Assembly: GCF_014199915.1 (NCBI RefSeq) | Contig: NZ_JACHOO010000009.1 | Span: forward strand, 1 to 64,000 | DNA length: 64,000 nt | Source: Prosthecomicrobium pneumaticum | GTDB taxonomy: Bacteria; Pseudomonadota; Alphaproteobacteria; Rhizobiales; Kaistiaceae | Direction: 5' to 3' | Shown here: in pieces, positions 19,674 through 27,797 of the stretch | Layout of the letters: every line of letters starts with the position of its first letter | Position numbering within the stretch: position 1 is the stretch's first letter | Notes under the pieces: model-generated | Database searches by the model: none | The model's input: the letters and a program-made list of their open reading frames with translations, nothing else | Told to the model about the DNA's origin: nothing | Position numbers and translations under genes: made by a program

Positions 19674-22600
19674 GGCGTCGTCTCCTCGGCGCGTCCGGCG
19701 AGCCGGACGAGGGCATCGTAGGCGCTGTTCGAGCGCGGCGACCAGAGGCCGCGGTCGACCGCCTCGCGCAGGCGTGCGGCGATCTCGGCGAGCGCTGCCG
19801 GATTCTCCCGCCCGATGAAGCCGCGCACGGCCTCGTCGGCGAGGTAAGCCTCGTAGAGCGCGTCGAAATGGTGGTCACCGACCGCATGCGTCGTCGCGGC
19901 GAAGGCGAAGAGGTAATCGACCGTCGCGGCGATCTCGAAGGCACCCTTGTAGCCGTGCCGCATCACGCCGGCGATCCATTTCGGGTTCGAGGCGCGGCCG
20001 CGCACGACGCGGCCGATCTCCTCGGCGAGCGGCCGGATCACCGGCCGTTCCGGCCGGGAATGGTCGCCGAGATAGACCCGCGGCGCCCTGCCCTTGAGCG
20101 TCTCGATCGTCGCCGCGAGCCCGCCCTGAAACTGATAATAATCATCGGAATCAAGGAGATCGTGCTCGCGGTTGTCCTGGTTCTGGATCACCGCGTCGGC
20201 GACCGCGAGCCGCGCCGCCAGCCGGTCGCGCGCCGCCTCGCCCTCGCGCCCGCCGCCATAGGCGTAGCCGCCCCAGGCGAGGAAGGCGTCGGCGAAATCC
20301 GCCCGCCGGTCCCAGGCGCCCTCGTCGATCAGCGCCTGCAGCCCGGCCCCGTATGCGCCCGGCTCGGCACCGAAAACCCGGGCGAGATCAGCCTCTTGCC
20401 GCCGCGCGGCGGCGAGCGGGTTGGCCTCGTCCGGCTCATCGCGCGCGGCGACCGCCCGGATCGCGCTGTCGATCAGGTCGATCTGCTCGGGAAAGGCGTC
20501 GCGGAAGAGCCCGGAGACGCGCAGCGTCACGTCGATCCGCGGCCGCTTCAGCGCGGCGAGCGGCAATACCTTGAACCCGGTCACGCGGCCCGTCCCCGGC
20601 TCCCAGACCGGTTCGGCGCCGACGAGCGCCAGCACCTGCGCGATGTCGTCGCCGCCGGTGCGCATGTTCGCCGTGCCCCAGGCGGAGATCGCGACGGAGC
20701 GCGGCCATTCGCCCTCGTCCTGGAAATAGCGGAGCGCCAGCGCCTCGGCCGAGTCCCGCCCGATCCGCCACGCCGCCTCGGTCGGCACGGCGCGGGTGTC
20801 GACCGAATAGAAGTTGCGGCCGGTCGGCAGCACGTCGGCCCGCCCCCGCGTCGGCGCGCCGGACGGCCCGGGCGGCACGAAGCGCCCGTCGAGCGCGGCG
20901 AGCACGGCCGCGATCTCGTCGCCGCCGGACCGGTCGAGCCGGGGGCCGAGGTCGACGGCGATCCAGTGGAGGACCGCGGCGACCTTGCCGTCCAAATCGG
21001 CCGCCACCCCGGCCGCTGTGCCGGGGTCGATAATCGTGACGCCGGGCTGTTCGTGCGGCGGTGCCTCGTGGGGCGTCGCCGTCTGCTCTCTTTCCCCCGT
21101 CCGCACGATTATGGATGCCGGCACGGAGGCCGGCATGACGGGGGGAGAGGACGGTTCGAAGTCGCCCCCCTCCCCGACCCTCCCCCACGAGGGGGGAGGG
21201 AGAAGGCTGCGCGGGTCATCGAGGGCGCTCTCCACCGCCCGCCGGGCCAGCAATTCCAGCCGTTCGACCGTGTCGCCCGCCGTACGCCACATTGCGTCGG
21301 AGAGTGCTGCGAGCGACGCCGGCCGGGCTCCGGTCCAGGGCTCCGCGAGGTCGCAGGCGAGCGGGTCGAAGCCGGCGAGGCCGAGATCGGCGGCGAGCGC
21401 GCGGTGGAGCGAGGCGTCCTCCGGCCGGCCGCCACTCCGCGGCACGCGCGCGATGGCGACCAGCGTGTCGATCCGGGCGCCGTCCGCCGGAGCCGCGCCG
21501 AGGATATGGAGGCCGTCGCGGATCTGCAGTTCCTTGAGTTCGCAGAGATGCGCGTCGATCGCCCGCAGCCGCTCGGCCTCCGCCGCCCCGCCGAGTTCGA
21601 GATCGCGGTCGATGCCGTGCCGTGCCGCGAGGTCGAGCAGGTCGCGCTCCAGCGCGCGGCGGCGGCGCGGGTCGGCGGCGGCGAGGTGGTGCTCGTCGAG
21701 CAGCGTCTCGAGCGCCGCGAACGGGCCGTGCGCCTCCGCCCGCGTCATCGCCGGCATCAGGTGGTCGACGATCACCGCGGACGACCGCCGCTTCGCCTGC
21801 GCCCCCTCGCCGGGATCGTTGACGATGAAGGGATAGACGAGCGGCGTCGCCCCGAGCGCAATCTCCGGCCAGCATTCCGCCGACAGGCCGAGCGCCTTGC
21901 CGGGCAGCCATTCGAGATTGCCGTGCTTGCCGAGATGGAGCACCGCATCGGCGCCGAACTCCATCCGCAGCCAGGCATAGAAGGCGAGATAGGCGTGCGG
22001 CGGCACGAGATCGGGATCGTGATAGGTGCGCTTCGGATCGATGCCATAGCCACGCGCCGGCTGGATGCCGACGACGACCGCACCGAACCGGTGCAGCGCG
22101 AGCGGAAAGGCTCCGCCCTCGAGCGCCGGATCGTCCTCCGGCGCCCCCCATCGGGCGGCGAGCGCGGCGCGCGCCGCCTCGGGCAGGGCGTCGTGAAAAG
22201 CACGGTAGGCGGACAGCGGCAGACGGATGGTCTCGACGGCGTCCGCGCCGTCGCACGCGCCCGTCACCCCGGCCTCCGTTCCGGGGTCCATGATCGTGAC
22301 GCCGGGCTGTCCGCGTGCCGCAGTCCCATGGGATGTCGCCGTCTTCTCGCTTTCCGCATTCCGCACGATTAGGGATGCCGGCACGGAGGCCGGCATGACG
22401 GGGGGAGAGGACGGTTCGAAGTCGCCCCCCTCCCCGGCCCTCCCCCACGAGGGGGGAGGGAGAGCCGCCTGTCCGGGCTTGCGGTTCGTCCTGCCCGCCA
22501 GCAGCCGGTCCATCAGCGCCCGGCCGGTCTTCGGGAAGCCCGGCAGCGTGTAGCCCGCAGCGGCCATCGCCGCTGCGATGCGGGCGGCGCTTTCCGGCGT

Positions 22601-24187
22601 GTCGAGGCCGACGCCATTGCCGATCCGGCCGTCGCGGTCGGGATAGTTGGACAGCACGAGGGCGATCCGCCGCTCGGAAGGGCGTTTCGCCGCGAGCCGC
22701 GCCCAGCGCGCCGCCTGCTCGGCGACGAAGGCGATGCGCTCCCCGTCCGGTCGATAGGTGCGGAGCCGGCTGTCGGTCAGCGGGTCGAGCGCCTGCTCCT
22801 CCTTGAAAGAGACCGGCCGCGTCAGGATCCGGCCGTCGACCTCCGGCAGCACGACGTTCATGACGAGATCGCGCGGGGCGAGGCCGCGGGCGCTCGCCGC
22901 CCAGGCCTCACGGCTCGTGCCGGCGAAGACGACCTGCAGGACGGGCCGGCCGGCGCGATCGAGCACCGTGCCGTCATGCGGCCGGCCGGGCCGCGACACG
23001 GCGAAGGCGGTGCCGTTCAGCACGATCGCCGGCGGCCGCTCGGCCATCACATCCGCGAGCAGCGCCTCGGCGGCCCGATCCTTGAGGCTCGGCACGAAGA
23101 CCGGCAGCGCGGCGATGCCGCGTTCGGCGAGCGCGGCGACGAGGCCATCGACCGGCGCGGTCGCGCCGCCCTCGACAAGGGCGCGATAGAAGGTGAGGAG
23201 CGCCACCGGCCTGTCGCCGAGCGCGGCGAGCGCCGCCGAGCGGTCGACGACACCCTCCCCCGGCCGCCAGAAGCCGGCGACCGGCAGCGGCTCGACCTCA
23301 CCCGGCCGGTCGCCCGCGCCGGCGAGATGCGCCATCAGCGCGAGCGCACGGCGAAGGTTCTCCGGCCCGCCGGCGAGGCAGGCCTGCCACAGGAGGCGGC
23401 AATCCTCGACCGGCACGGTCGACCACGCTTCGAGCGAAGCGTCCCAGCGCCCGTCGCCCGGCACGACCGCGAGCTTCGGCCCGCCGGCGCGCGACAGCGC
23501 CCTGAGCGCCTCGAGCCCGTAGGGCCAGTAGCCGGCGCCGCCCATCATCCGGACGAGCACGATCTTCGCGCGGCGCAGCGTCGTCTCGACATAGAGGTCT
23601 ACGGAATAGGGATGCGCGAGCCGCATCAGATTGGCGAGGCGAAGGGTGGGCTGCGCTTCATTCGGCGCCCCCGTCGCCCCCGGCGCCGTGGCAGGCTTCA
23701 TCCGCGGGGCGCCGGGCGACGGCGCCTCGGAGGACGGCGCCCGGCCGCCCCCCTCCCCGGCCCTCCCCCACAAGGGGGGAGGGAGAAGTGCGCGCCCCGG
23801 TTCGCTGTCGCTCGCCGGCCGAGCGGCGCCGTCAAGGGAAGAGCCTCTCTCCCCCCTCGTGGGGGAGAGAGGGAGAGGGGGGCCGGCAGAAGAGCGGTCC
23901 GCAGTTCGATGGGTCCCCGCCTTCGCGGGGACGACGGATGGCGAGGGCCGTGCGGCTTCGTCTCCCGCCTCGGAGGACGGCTCCCGGTCGCCCCCCTCCC
24001 CGGCCCTCCCCCACGAGGGGGAAGGGAGAAGGGGGCGTGTCGCGAGGAAGAGGCGCCAGGCGGCGGCGAAGGCGGCGAGTTCGGTGTCGGCGGCGGAGAG
24101 CACGACGAGATCGCCGGGCGACTGGCCGAGATCCTCCGCCGCCGCGCCGTCCTCGATCCGCTCCGTGTCGCCGACGAGAAGATGCAT
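19670..24187 (-). CDS. cobN: Cobaltochelatase subunit CobN with three in-frame repeat insertions
   Basis: Large subunit of the aerobic cobaltochelatase that inserts cobalt into hydrogenobyrinate a,c-diamide with CobS and CobT (not in this window). The frame encodes 1505 residues; typical CobN is about 1250-1280. The excess is explained by three repeat-derived stretches at about residues 50-170, 565-648 and 992-1066. They read as 'SWGRAGEGG', 'VMPASVPASIIV' and 'IDPGTEAGVTG'-type peptide. Between them the CobN core is continuous and conserved, for example 'VRMMGGAGYWPYGLEALRAL', 'LHLGKHGNLEWLPGKALGLS' and 'NMRTGGDDIAQVLALVG'. It starts directly after the cobW stop codon with no spacer. Whether the protein is active with the inserts is unknown. 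Confidence 0.93.
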   Translation of the reverse strand: MHLLVGDTERIEDGAAAEDLGQSPGDLVVLSAADTELAAFAAAWRLFLATRPLLPSPSWGRAGEGGDREPSSEAGDEAARPSPSVVPAKAGTHRTADRSSAGPPLPLSPTRGERGSSLDGAARPASDSEPGRALLPPPLWGRAGEGGGRAPSSEAPSPGAPRMKPATAPGATGAPNEAQPTLRLANLMRLAHPYSVDLYVETTLRRAKIVLVRMMGGAGYWPYGLEALRALSRAGGPKLAVVPGDGRWDASLEAWSTVPVEDCRLLWQACLAGGPENLRRALALMAHLAGAGDRPGEVEPLPVAGFWRPGEGVVDRSAALAALGDRPVALLTFYRALVEGGATAPVDGLVAALAERGIAALPVFVPSLKDRAAEALLADVMAERPPAIVLNGTAFAVSRPGRPHDGTVLDRAGRPVLQVVFAGTSREAWAASARGLAPRDLVMNVVLPEVDGRILTRPVSFKEEQALDPLTDSRLRTYRPDGERIAFVAEQAARWARLAAKRPSERRIALVLSNYPDRDGRIGNGVGLDTPESAARIAAAMAAAGYTLPGFPKTGRALMDRLLAGRTNRKPGQAALPPPSWGRAGEGGDFEPSSPPVMPASVPASLIVRNAESEKTATSHGTAARGQPGVTIMDPGTEAGVTGACDGADAVETIRLPLSAYRAFHDALPEAARAALAARWGAPEDDPALEGGAFPLALHRFGAVVVGIQPARGYGIDPKRTYHDPDLVPPHAYLAFYAWLRMEFGADAVLHLGKHGNLEWLPGKALGLSAECWPEIALGATPLVYPFIVNDPGEGAQAKRRSSAVIVDHLMPAMTRAEAHGPFAALETLLDEHHLAAADPRRRRALERDLLDLAARHGIDRDLELGGAAEAERLRAIDAHLCELKELQIRDGLHILGAAPADGARIDTLVAIARVPRSGGRPEDASLHRALAADLGLAGFDPLACDLAEPWTGARPASLAALSDAMWRTAGDTVERLELLARRAVESALDDPRSLLPPPSWGRVGEGGDFEPSSPPVMPASVPASIIVRTGEREQTATPHEAPPHEQPGVTIIDPGTAAGVAADLDGKVAAVLHWIAVDLGPRLDRSGGDEIAAVLAALDGRFVPPGPSGAPTRGRADVLPTGRNFYSVDTRAVPTEAAWRIGRDSAEALALRYFQDEGEWPRSVAISAWGTANMRTGGDDIAQVLALVGAEPVWEPGTGRVTGFKVLPLAALKRPRIDVTLRVSGLFRDAFPEQIDLIDSAIRAVAARDEPDEANPLAAARRQEADLARVFGAEPGAYGAGLQALIDEGAWDRRADFADAFLAWGGYAYGGGREGEAARDRLAARLAVADAVIQNQDNREHDLLDSDDYYQFQGGLAATIETLKGRAPRVYLGDHSRPERPVIRPLAEEIGRVVRGRASNPKWIAGVMRHGYKGAFEIAATVDYLFAFAATTHAVGDHHFDALYEAYLADEAVRGFIGRENPAALAEIAARLREAVDRGLWSPRSNSAYDALVRLAGRAEETTP
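21001..21203. repeat. Composite repeat (I + I inverted + II) inside cobN, copy A
   Basis: A 203-base module: a family I unit, about 60 bases of spacer, an inverted family I unit, and a family II palindrome. It aligns without gaps to 22261-22463. Read in the cobN frame it has no stop codon. Confidence 0.93.
22261..22463. repeat. Composite repeat (I + I inverted + II) inside cobN, copy B
   Basis: Gap-free second copy of 21001-21203, starting exactly 1260 bases (420 codons) away in the same orientation. It is therefore translated in the same frame. Differences are scattered substitutions, most of them in the spacer. Confidence 0.93.
23741..24035. repeat. Composite repeat (II + II inverted + IV + II) inside the 5' part of cobN
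   Basis: In order: a family II palindrome (about 23751-23786), an inverted family II unit (about 23842-23880), a family IV palindrome ('CCCCGCCTTCGCGGGG', about 23915-23930) and another family II unit (about 23993-24030). The first three elements match the intergenic block 12731-12930 downstream of btuB in order and spacing. Confidence 0.9.
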
Positions 24188-25210
24188 CTAGAGGCCGAGC
24201 GCCGCCTCGACCGCAGCGCGATCGAGGCCCTTCAGGCCGATCACGACGAGGCCCGAGGCCGGCTTGCCCGGCGCGAACCAGGTCTCGACCCGCGGCCCGA
24301 CCGCCTGCACGGCGACCGCCGCAGCCTTGCCGGCGACCGCCGCATGGCCCTTGATCCGCAGCACGCCCTCGACCGCCATCGCCGCACGGACGCGGCCGGC
24401 GAGATCGTCGGCGCTGGCAGCCGGCGCAACCGTCGTGACGAAACTGTCGAAATCGTCGTGGTCGTGCGCCTCGCCCTCGAGATCGTGATGGCTCTTCCGC
24501 GCGAAGGCGTCGTCCTCCGCCGCCGCGCCGAGCCCGAGCAGGATGGCGGGCGGCAGGCCCGCGCCGGTCGCCCGCACGCTCTTCGCCGCGGCGCGCATCT
24601 CGCCGCGCACCACGGCCTCGACCCCGCCGAGAGCGGCGGCATCGACGAGATCGGTCTTCGACAGCACCACGAGATCGGCGCAGGCGAGCTGGTCCTCGAA
24701 GAGCTCCGCGACCGGATCGTCATGGTCGAGCGACGGATCGGCCGCCCGCTGCGCGGCGAGCGCGGCATCGTCGGGCGCGATCCGCCCCTCCGCCACCGCC
24801 GCCGCATCGACCACCGTGACGACGCCATCGACCGTGACGCGGTGGCGGACGCTCGGCCAGGTGAAGGCGCGCACCAGCGGCTGCGGCAGAGCAAGGCCCG
24901 AGGTCTCGATGACGATGTGCTCGGGCGCCGGGTCACGGGCGAGCAGCATCTCCATGGTCGGCAGGAAGTCGTCGGCGACGGTGCAGCAGATGCAGCCATT
25001 CGTCAGTTCGACGACGGTATCGGGCCGGCAGGCGTCGTCGCCGCATTCGGCGAGCAGGCCGCCGTCGAAGCCCGTCTCGCCGAACTCGTTGACGATCAGC
25101 GCGATGCGACGGCCGCCGCTGTTCTCGATCAGATTGCGGATCAGCGTCGTCTTCCCGGCGCCGAGAAAGCCGGTGACGATCGTCGCCGGGATGCGGGGGG
25201 ATGCGGTCAC
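24188..25210 (-). CDS. cobW: Cobalamin biosynthesis protein CobW (COG0523 GTPase)
   Basis: G3E-family P-loop GTPase, thought to act in metal delivery around cobalt insertion. The product is 340 residues. It shows Walker A 'GFLGAGKTT' (14-22), the metal-binding CxCC motif 'NGCICCTV' (C73, C75, C76), 'ETSGLALPQPL', and the G4-like 'LSKTDLVD'. A His/Asp-rich stretch 'HHDLEGEAHDHDDFDS' is near residue 245. The start is GTG, overlapping the cobP stop as GTGA; the TAG stop abuts the cobN ATG. Confidence 0.95.
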   Translation of the reverse strand: MTASPRIPATIVTGFLGAGKTTLIRNLIENSGGRRIALIVNEFGETGFDGGLLAECGDDACRPDTVVELTNGCICCTVADDFLPTMEMLLARDPAPEHIVIETSGLALPQPLVRAFTWPSVRHRVTVDGVVTVVDAAAVAEGRIAPDDAALAAQRAADPSLDHDDPVAELFEDQLACADLVVLSKTDLVDAAALGGVEAVVRGEMRAAAKSVRATGAGLPPAILLGLGAAAEDDAFARKSHHDLEGEAHDHDDFDSFVTTVAPAASADDLAGRVRAAMAVEGVLRIKGHAAVAGKAAAVAVQAVGPRVETWFAPGKPASGLVVIGLKGLDRAAVEAALGL

Positions 25211-25773
25211 AGCGAAATCTCCGGTCCGGAGCGGGGTTTCAGGAGCAGCGGAAGGCCGGCGGCGACGAGGACGACGGTCGAGACCGCGGCGGCGATCCGC
25301 TGGTTGAGGACGCCCTGCTCGTCGGCGAAGCGGCGGGCGAGCGCGTTGATCGGCACGATGCCCGAGCCGACCTCGTTCGAGACGAGCACGACCGGGCCGG
25401 CGGCATCGCGCAGCGTCGCCTCGAGCCGGGCGGTCTCGAGCGCGACGTCGTGGCCGCGCTCGATGAGGTTGGAGAGCCAGAGGGTCAGACAGTCGACGAG
25501 CACGGCCCGGCCGGGCGCGGCATGGCGGCCGATCGCCTCGGCGAGCGCGAGGGGCTCCTCGACCGTCCGCCAGCCGGCGCCGCGGCGGGCGCGGTGGGCG
25601 GCGACGCGCGCCGCCATCTCGGCATCGCGCGCCTCCGCCGTCGCGACATAGGTGACGGGCCGTCCGCCCTCCCCCGCGAGGCGCTCGGCGAAGCGGCTCT
25701 TGCCCGAGCGGGCGCCGCCGAAGACGAGCGCCGTCGGCGGCGCGGACCGCGCCGCCTGTTCGCGACCGGTCAT
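25207..25773 (-). CDS. cobP: Bifunctional adenosylcobinamide kinase / guanylyltransferase CobP (CobU)
   Basis: Phosphorylates and guanylylates adenosylcobinamide in nucleotide-loop assembly. The product is 188 residues. The P-loop 'GGARSGKS' is at 19-26. The guanylyl-accepting histidine is probably H60 in 'AAHRARRG'. Further CobU blocks are 'DCLTLWLSNL' and 'VSNEVGSGIVPINALARRF'. The ATG at 25773 lies 4 bases after the cbtA stop. Confidence 0.95.
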   Translation of the reverse strand: MTGREQAARSAPPTALVFGGARSGKSRFAERLAGEGGRPVTYVATAEARDAEMAARVAAHRARRGAGWRTVEEPLALAEAIGRHAAPGRAVLVDCLTLWLSNLIERGHDVALETARLEATLRDAAGPVVLVSNEVGSGIVPINALARRFADEQGVLNQRIAAAVSTVVLVAAGLPLLLKPRSGPEISL

Positions 25774-25777
25774 CGGC

Positions 25778-26539
25778 TCAGGCCGAGGCAGCGAGGCGGC
25801 GATGCAACCAGCCGGCGACGAGGCCGGACAGCGACCACAGGACGGCGCTGACGACGATCGAGGCGATGACGAACTCGCCGGCGAGCGCACCCGGATAGGG
25901 CACGCCATGGGTCGGCGGCTGCGGCGCGCCGATCGCGTGCGGCGCGACGAGGAGCACGAGACCCGCCACCCGCCAGGGCCAGGAACGGCCGAAGGCGAGC
26001 GCCGCGAGGCCGGCCGCGGAGGCCGCCGCCGTGCCGAGCCACCAGGCCTGGCGCGCCGTGATCTCGGCCGCGGCGGTGCCCGGAAGCTCCGGCGGCAGGC
26101 CGAGCGCCGGCAGGAGCGAGACCGCGACGAAGCCCGCCGCCCCCCACAGGAGTCCGCTGCGCGCATCGATCCGGCCGCCCTTCAGCACCATCAGGCCGAG
26201 CAGGACGAGCGAGACCGCGACCCCGATCAGCAGATTGGCGAGCGCGGTATAGGCGGTGCGCTCGAAGCCGTCCGCCGGCTCCCAGGCATCCGCGTCGTGG
26301 ACATGGCCGGACGCCGCGTGGTCGTGCGCGCCGTGGTCGTGGCCGCCCGCAGCCGCCCCGGCCGGAGCGGTGGCGAACGCCGCGGGCGCGGCCTCCGCGG
26401 CAGGCGCGGCCTCCGCGGCGCCCTCGAAGGTTTCGGCGTGGAGGATCAGCGGCTCGGTGGTGGCGCGCTGCAGCGCGGTCACGGCGACGCATGCGACGAG
26501 GCCGGCGCCGAAGGCGCTCAGAACGATCGATCGGAACAT
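25778..26539 (-). CDS. cbtA: CbtA-family cobalt transporter subunit
   Basis: Predicted membrane protein of 253 residues with about five to six hydrophobic segments. A His-rich loop after the first segment ('GGHDHGAHDHAASGHVHD') is typical of CbtA and suggests cobalt binding. The start at 26539 has GGAGAG upstream; the longer frame would run into cbtB. CbtA is known mainly by its genomic link to B12 riboswitches and CbtB, which is the situation here. Confidence 0.92.
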   Translation of the reverse strand: MFRSIVLSAFGAGLVACVAVTALQRATTEPLILHAETFEGAAEAAPAAEAAPAAFATAPAGAAAGGHDHGAHDHAASGHVHDADAWEPADGFERTAYTALANLLIGVAVSLVLLGLMVLKGGRIDARSGLLWGAAGFVAVSLLPALGLPPELPGTAAAEITARQAWWLGTAAASAAGLAALAFGRSWPWRVAGLVLLVAPHAIGAPQPPTHGVPYPGALAGEFVIASIVVSAVLWSLSGLVAGWLHRRLAASA

Positions 26540-26555
26540 GGGACTCTCCGGCCGC

Positions 26556-26732
26556 TCAGTGACAGGGCAGGCCGAAGGAATGGCGCGTGTCGTGCGTCGC
26601 GTTGTGGATGGCGCTCGGGGCGGCAAAGCCGGTGCCGAGGAAGAGCGCGAGGCCGAGAAGAACGGCGCCGAGCGCGGGAACAATACGGGCAGAGAGGCCG
26701 GCCGCAGCGCGGGCCTCGGTCGAGATCGTCAT
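26556..26732 (-). CDS. cbtB: CbtB-family small cobalt transporter subunit
   Basis: Short protein of 58 residues with one hydrophobic helix ('VPALGAVLLGLALFLGTGF') and a C-terminal His-rich tail 'HNATHDTRHSFGLPCH'. This is the CbtB pattern of a single helix and a metal-binding end. AAGGAG six bases before the ATG at 26732 fixes the start. It is the first gene after the cobalamin riboswitch, 16 bases upstream of cbtA. Confidence 0.92.
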   Translation of the reverse strand: MTISTEARAAAGLSARIVPALGAVLLGLALFLGTGFAAPSAIHNATHDTRHSFGLPCH

Positions 26733-26774
26733 GGTCGCTCCTTTGCCGTCCCACCGACGGCCGGGTTCATCGCG

Positions 26775-26985
26775 TGCGCCGGCTGGTCTCCTGGCTCGCG
26801 GCTCGAACGCGCTCGCCGACGCCTTCCCGGTTTCCCAGTGGCCTGTCTTCGGCAGCGCTCGCCGCTCACAGTTGCGGGGGCAGCTTCGGCTTGGGCACCC
26901 TCGAGGAGGTCTTGCCCGACCGAATTCCCATTTCATCCCCGCGGGCCTTGGGCCCGATGGGGAACCGACGCGAGGAGAAGTGGTA
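26775..26985 (-). promoter_or_regulatory. Cobalamin riboswitch controlling cbtB-cbtA-cobP-cobW-cobN-cobO(-cobQ)
   Basis: On the minus strand the leader shows the canonical aptamer parts in order: 'GCTGCCCCCGCAACTGT' (26884-26868), 'CACTGGGAAACCGGGAAGGC' (26840-26821) and the B12 box 'AGCCAGGAGACCAGCC' (26796-26781). A G-rich 5' stem region lies around 26930-26960. It ends about 45-50 bases before the cbtB start. High adenosylcobalamin is expected to turn off the downstream cobalt uptake and corrin genes. Confidence 0.95.
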
Positions 26986-27092
26986 GACCCCGGCGGCCCG
27001 CCACGCAAGGCGATACCGCAGCTGCTCCGAACCGAGGCGCAGAAGGAGCGCGACCGCCTTCTGCGGCGGAGACCGGCCGCGATCGGCGGGCG

Positions 27093-27347
27093 CTATTCCC
27101 CGGGAACCGGTTTCCGCCGCCAGGCGCGCCAGCGGCGGATCATGCCGACCTCGGAGCGGCGGCGCATGCGGCGGACGCGGGCGAAATCGTGCGACAGGAT
27201 GATCATGCCGAGCGGCAGCATCCAAACACCGAGCACCGGCAGGAAGCTCAGGAGCCCGCCCGCAACGAAGGCCCCGCCGAGGCCGATTCGCGCGGCACGG
27301 TTCGAAGGGAGCTTGATCGAGCGTCGGCCGAATCGAATCGTCGGCAT
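27093..27347 (-). CDS. Small membrane protein of unknown function
   Basis: Hypothetical protein of 84 residues. A basic N-terminus ('MPTIRFGRRSIKLPSNRAAR') is followed by a long hydrophobic stretch, probably two helices ('GLGGAFVAGGLLSFLPVLG' and 'VWMLPLGMIIL'), then an Arg-rich C-terminus. The layout resembles small PGPGW-type membrane proteins, but the motif is not exact. A ribosome site (GGAAGGACAGG) precedes the ATG at 27347. It lies upstream of the riboswitch on the same strand and has no obvious link to cobalamin. Confidence 0.7.
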   Translation of the reverse strand: MPTIRFGRRSIKLPSNRAARIGLGGAFVAGGLLSFLPVLGVWMLPLGMIILSHDFARVRRMRRRSEVGMIRRWRAWRRKPVPGE

Positions 27348-27611
27348 GGTCCTGTCCTTCCGCAGCCCGCCGGAACGCCGGCGCAGCCGCTGCCTCACAT
27401 CGTCACGCCGAGACGATGGTTCAAGCAATGGCCCACCGCACGGCGCGCGGAAATCGCATGCCACCAACGCCGCCGGTCCCTGCCCGTTTCGGCCGACGAC
27501 CGCAGCCCCTGCCGGAGCCGACGGTGGAATACGTCCCCTCCCCCCAAGATTGCCCCTTGGCAGAGCCGCCAAGCCTTTGTTATAGGGGCGCCCACGACGC
27601 GTCGCCGTCAT

Positions 27612-27687
27612 TCCTCGGTAGCTCAGCTGGTAGAGCACGCGACTGTTAATCGCTAGGTCGTTGGTTCGAGTCCAACCCGGGGAGCCA
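27612..27687 (+). tRNA. tRNA-Asn (GTT)
   Basis: The acceptor TCCTCGG pairs with CCGGGGA (one T-G pair). The discriminator is G and CCA is encoded. The anticodon loop in ACTGTTAAT gives GTT. The D arm AGCTCAGCTGGTAGAGC and T arm GGTTCGAGTCC are regular. Length is 76 bases. It borders the restriction island and may mark its insertion point. Confidence 0.97.
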
Positions 27688-27696
27688 AATTCGAGA

Positions 27697-27733
27697 ACGC
27701 GCTCGGAGCCTGCTCCGGGCGCGTTTCCGTTTC
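27697..27733 (+). terminator. Rho-independent terminator after tRNA-Asn
   Basis: The stem ACGCGCTCGGAG pairs with CTCCGGGCGCGT (one G-T pair). It is followed by the T-rich run TTTCCGTTTCT, starting 10 bases after the tRNA CCA end. Confidence 0.8.
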
Positions 27734-27797
27734 TGGTCCCGACGATCATCTCCGAAAGCACGTCAAGGAGTTGGCGGAGCGTGCGGCGCCGCGACGG

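Noticed and set aside
19670-24187. CobN as a fusion with a new functional domain
   Set aside because: The extra peptide matches palindromic repeats found between genes, so it is repeat-derived and not a recognisable domain.
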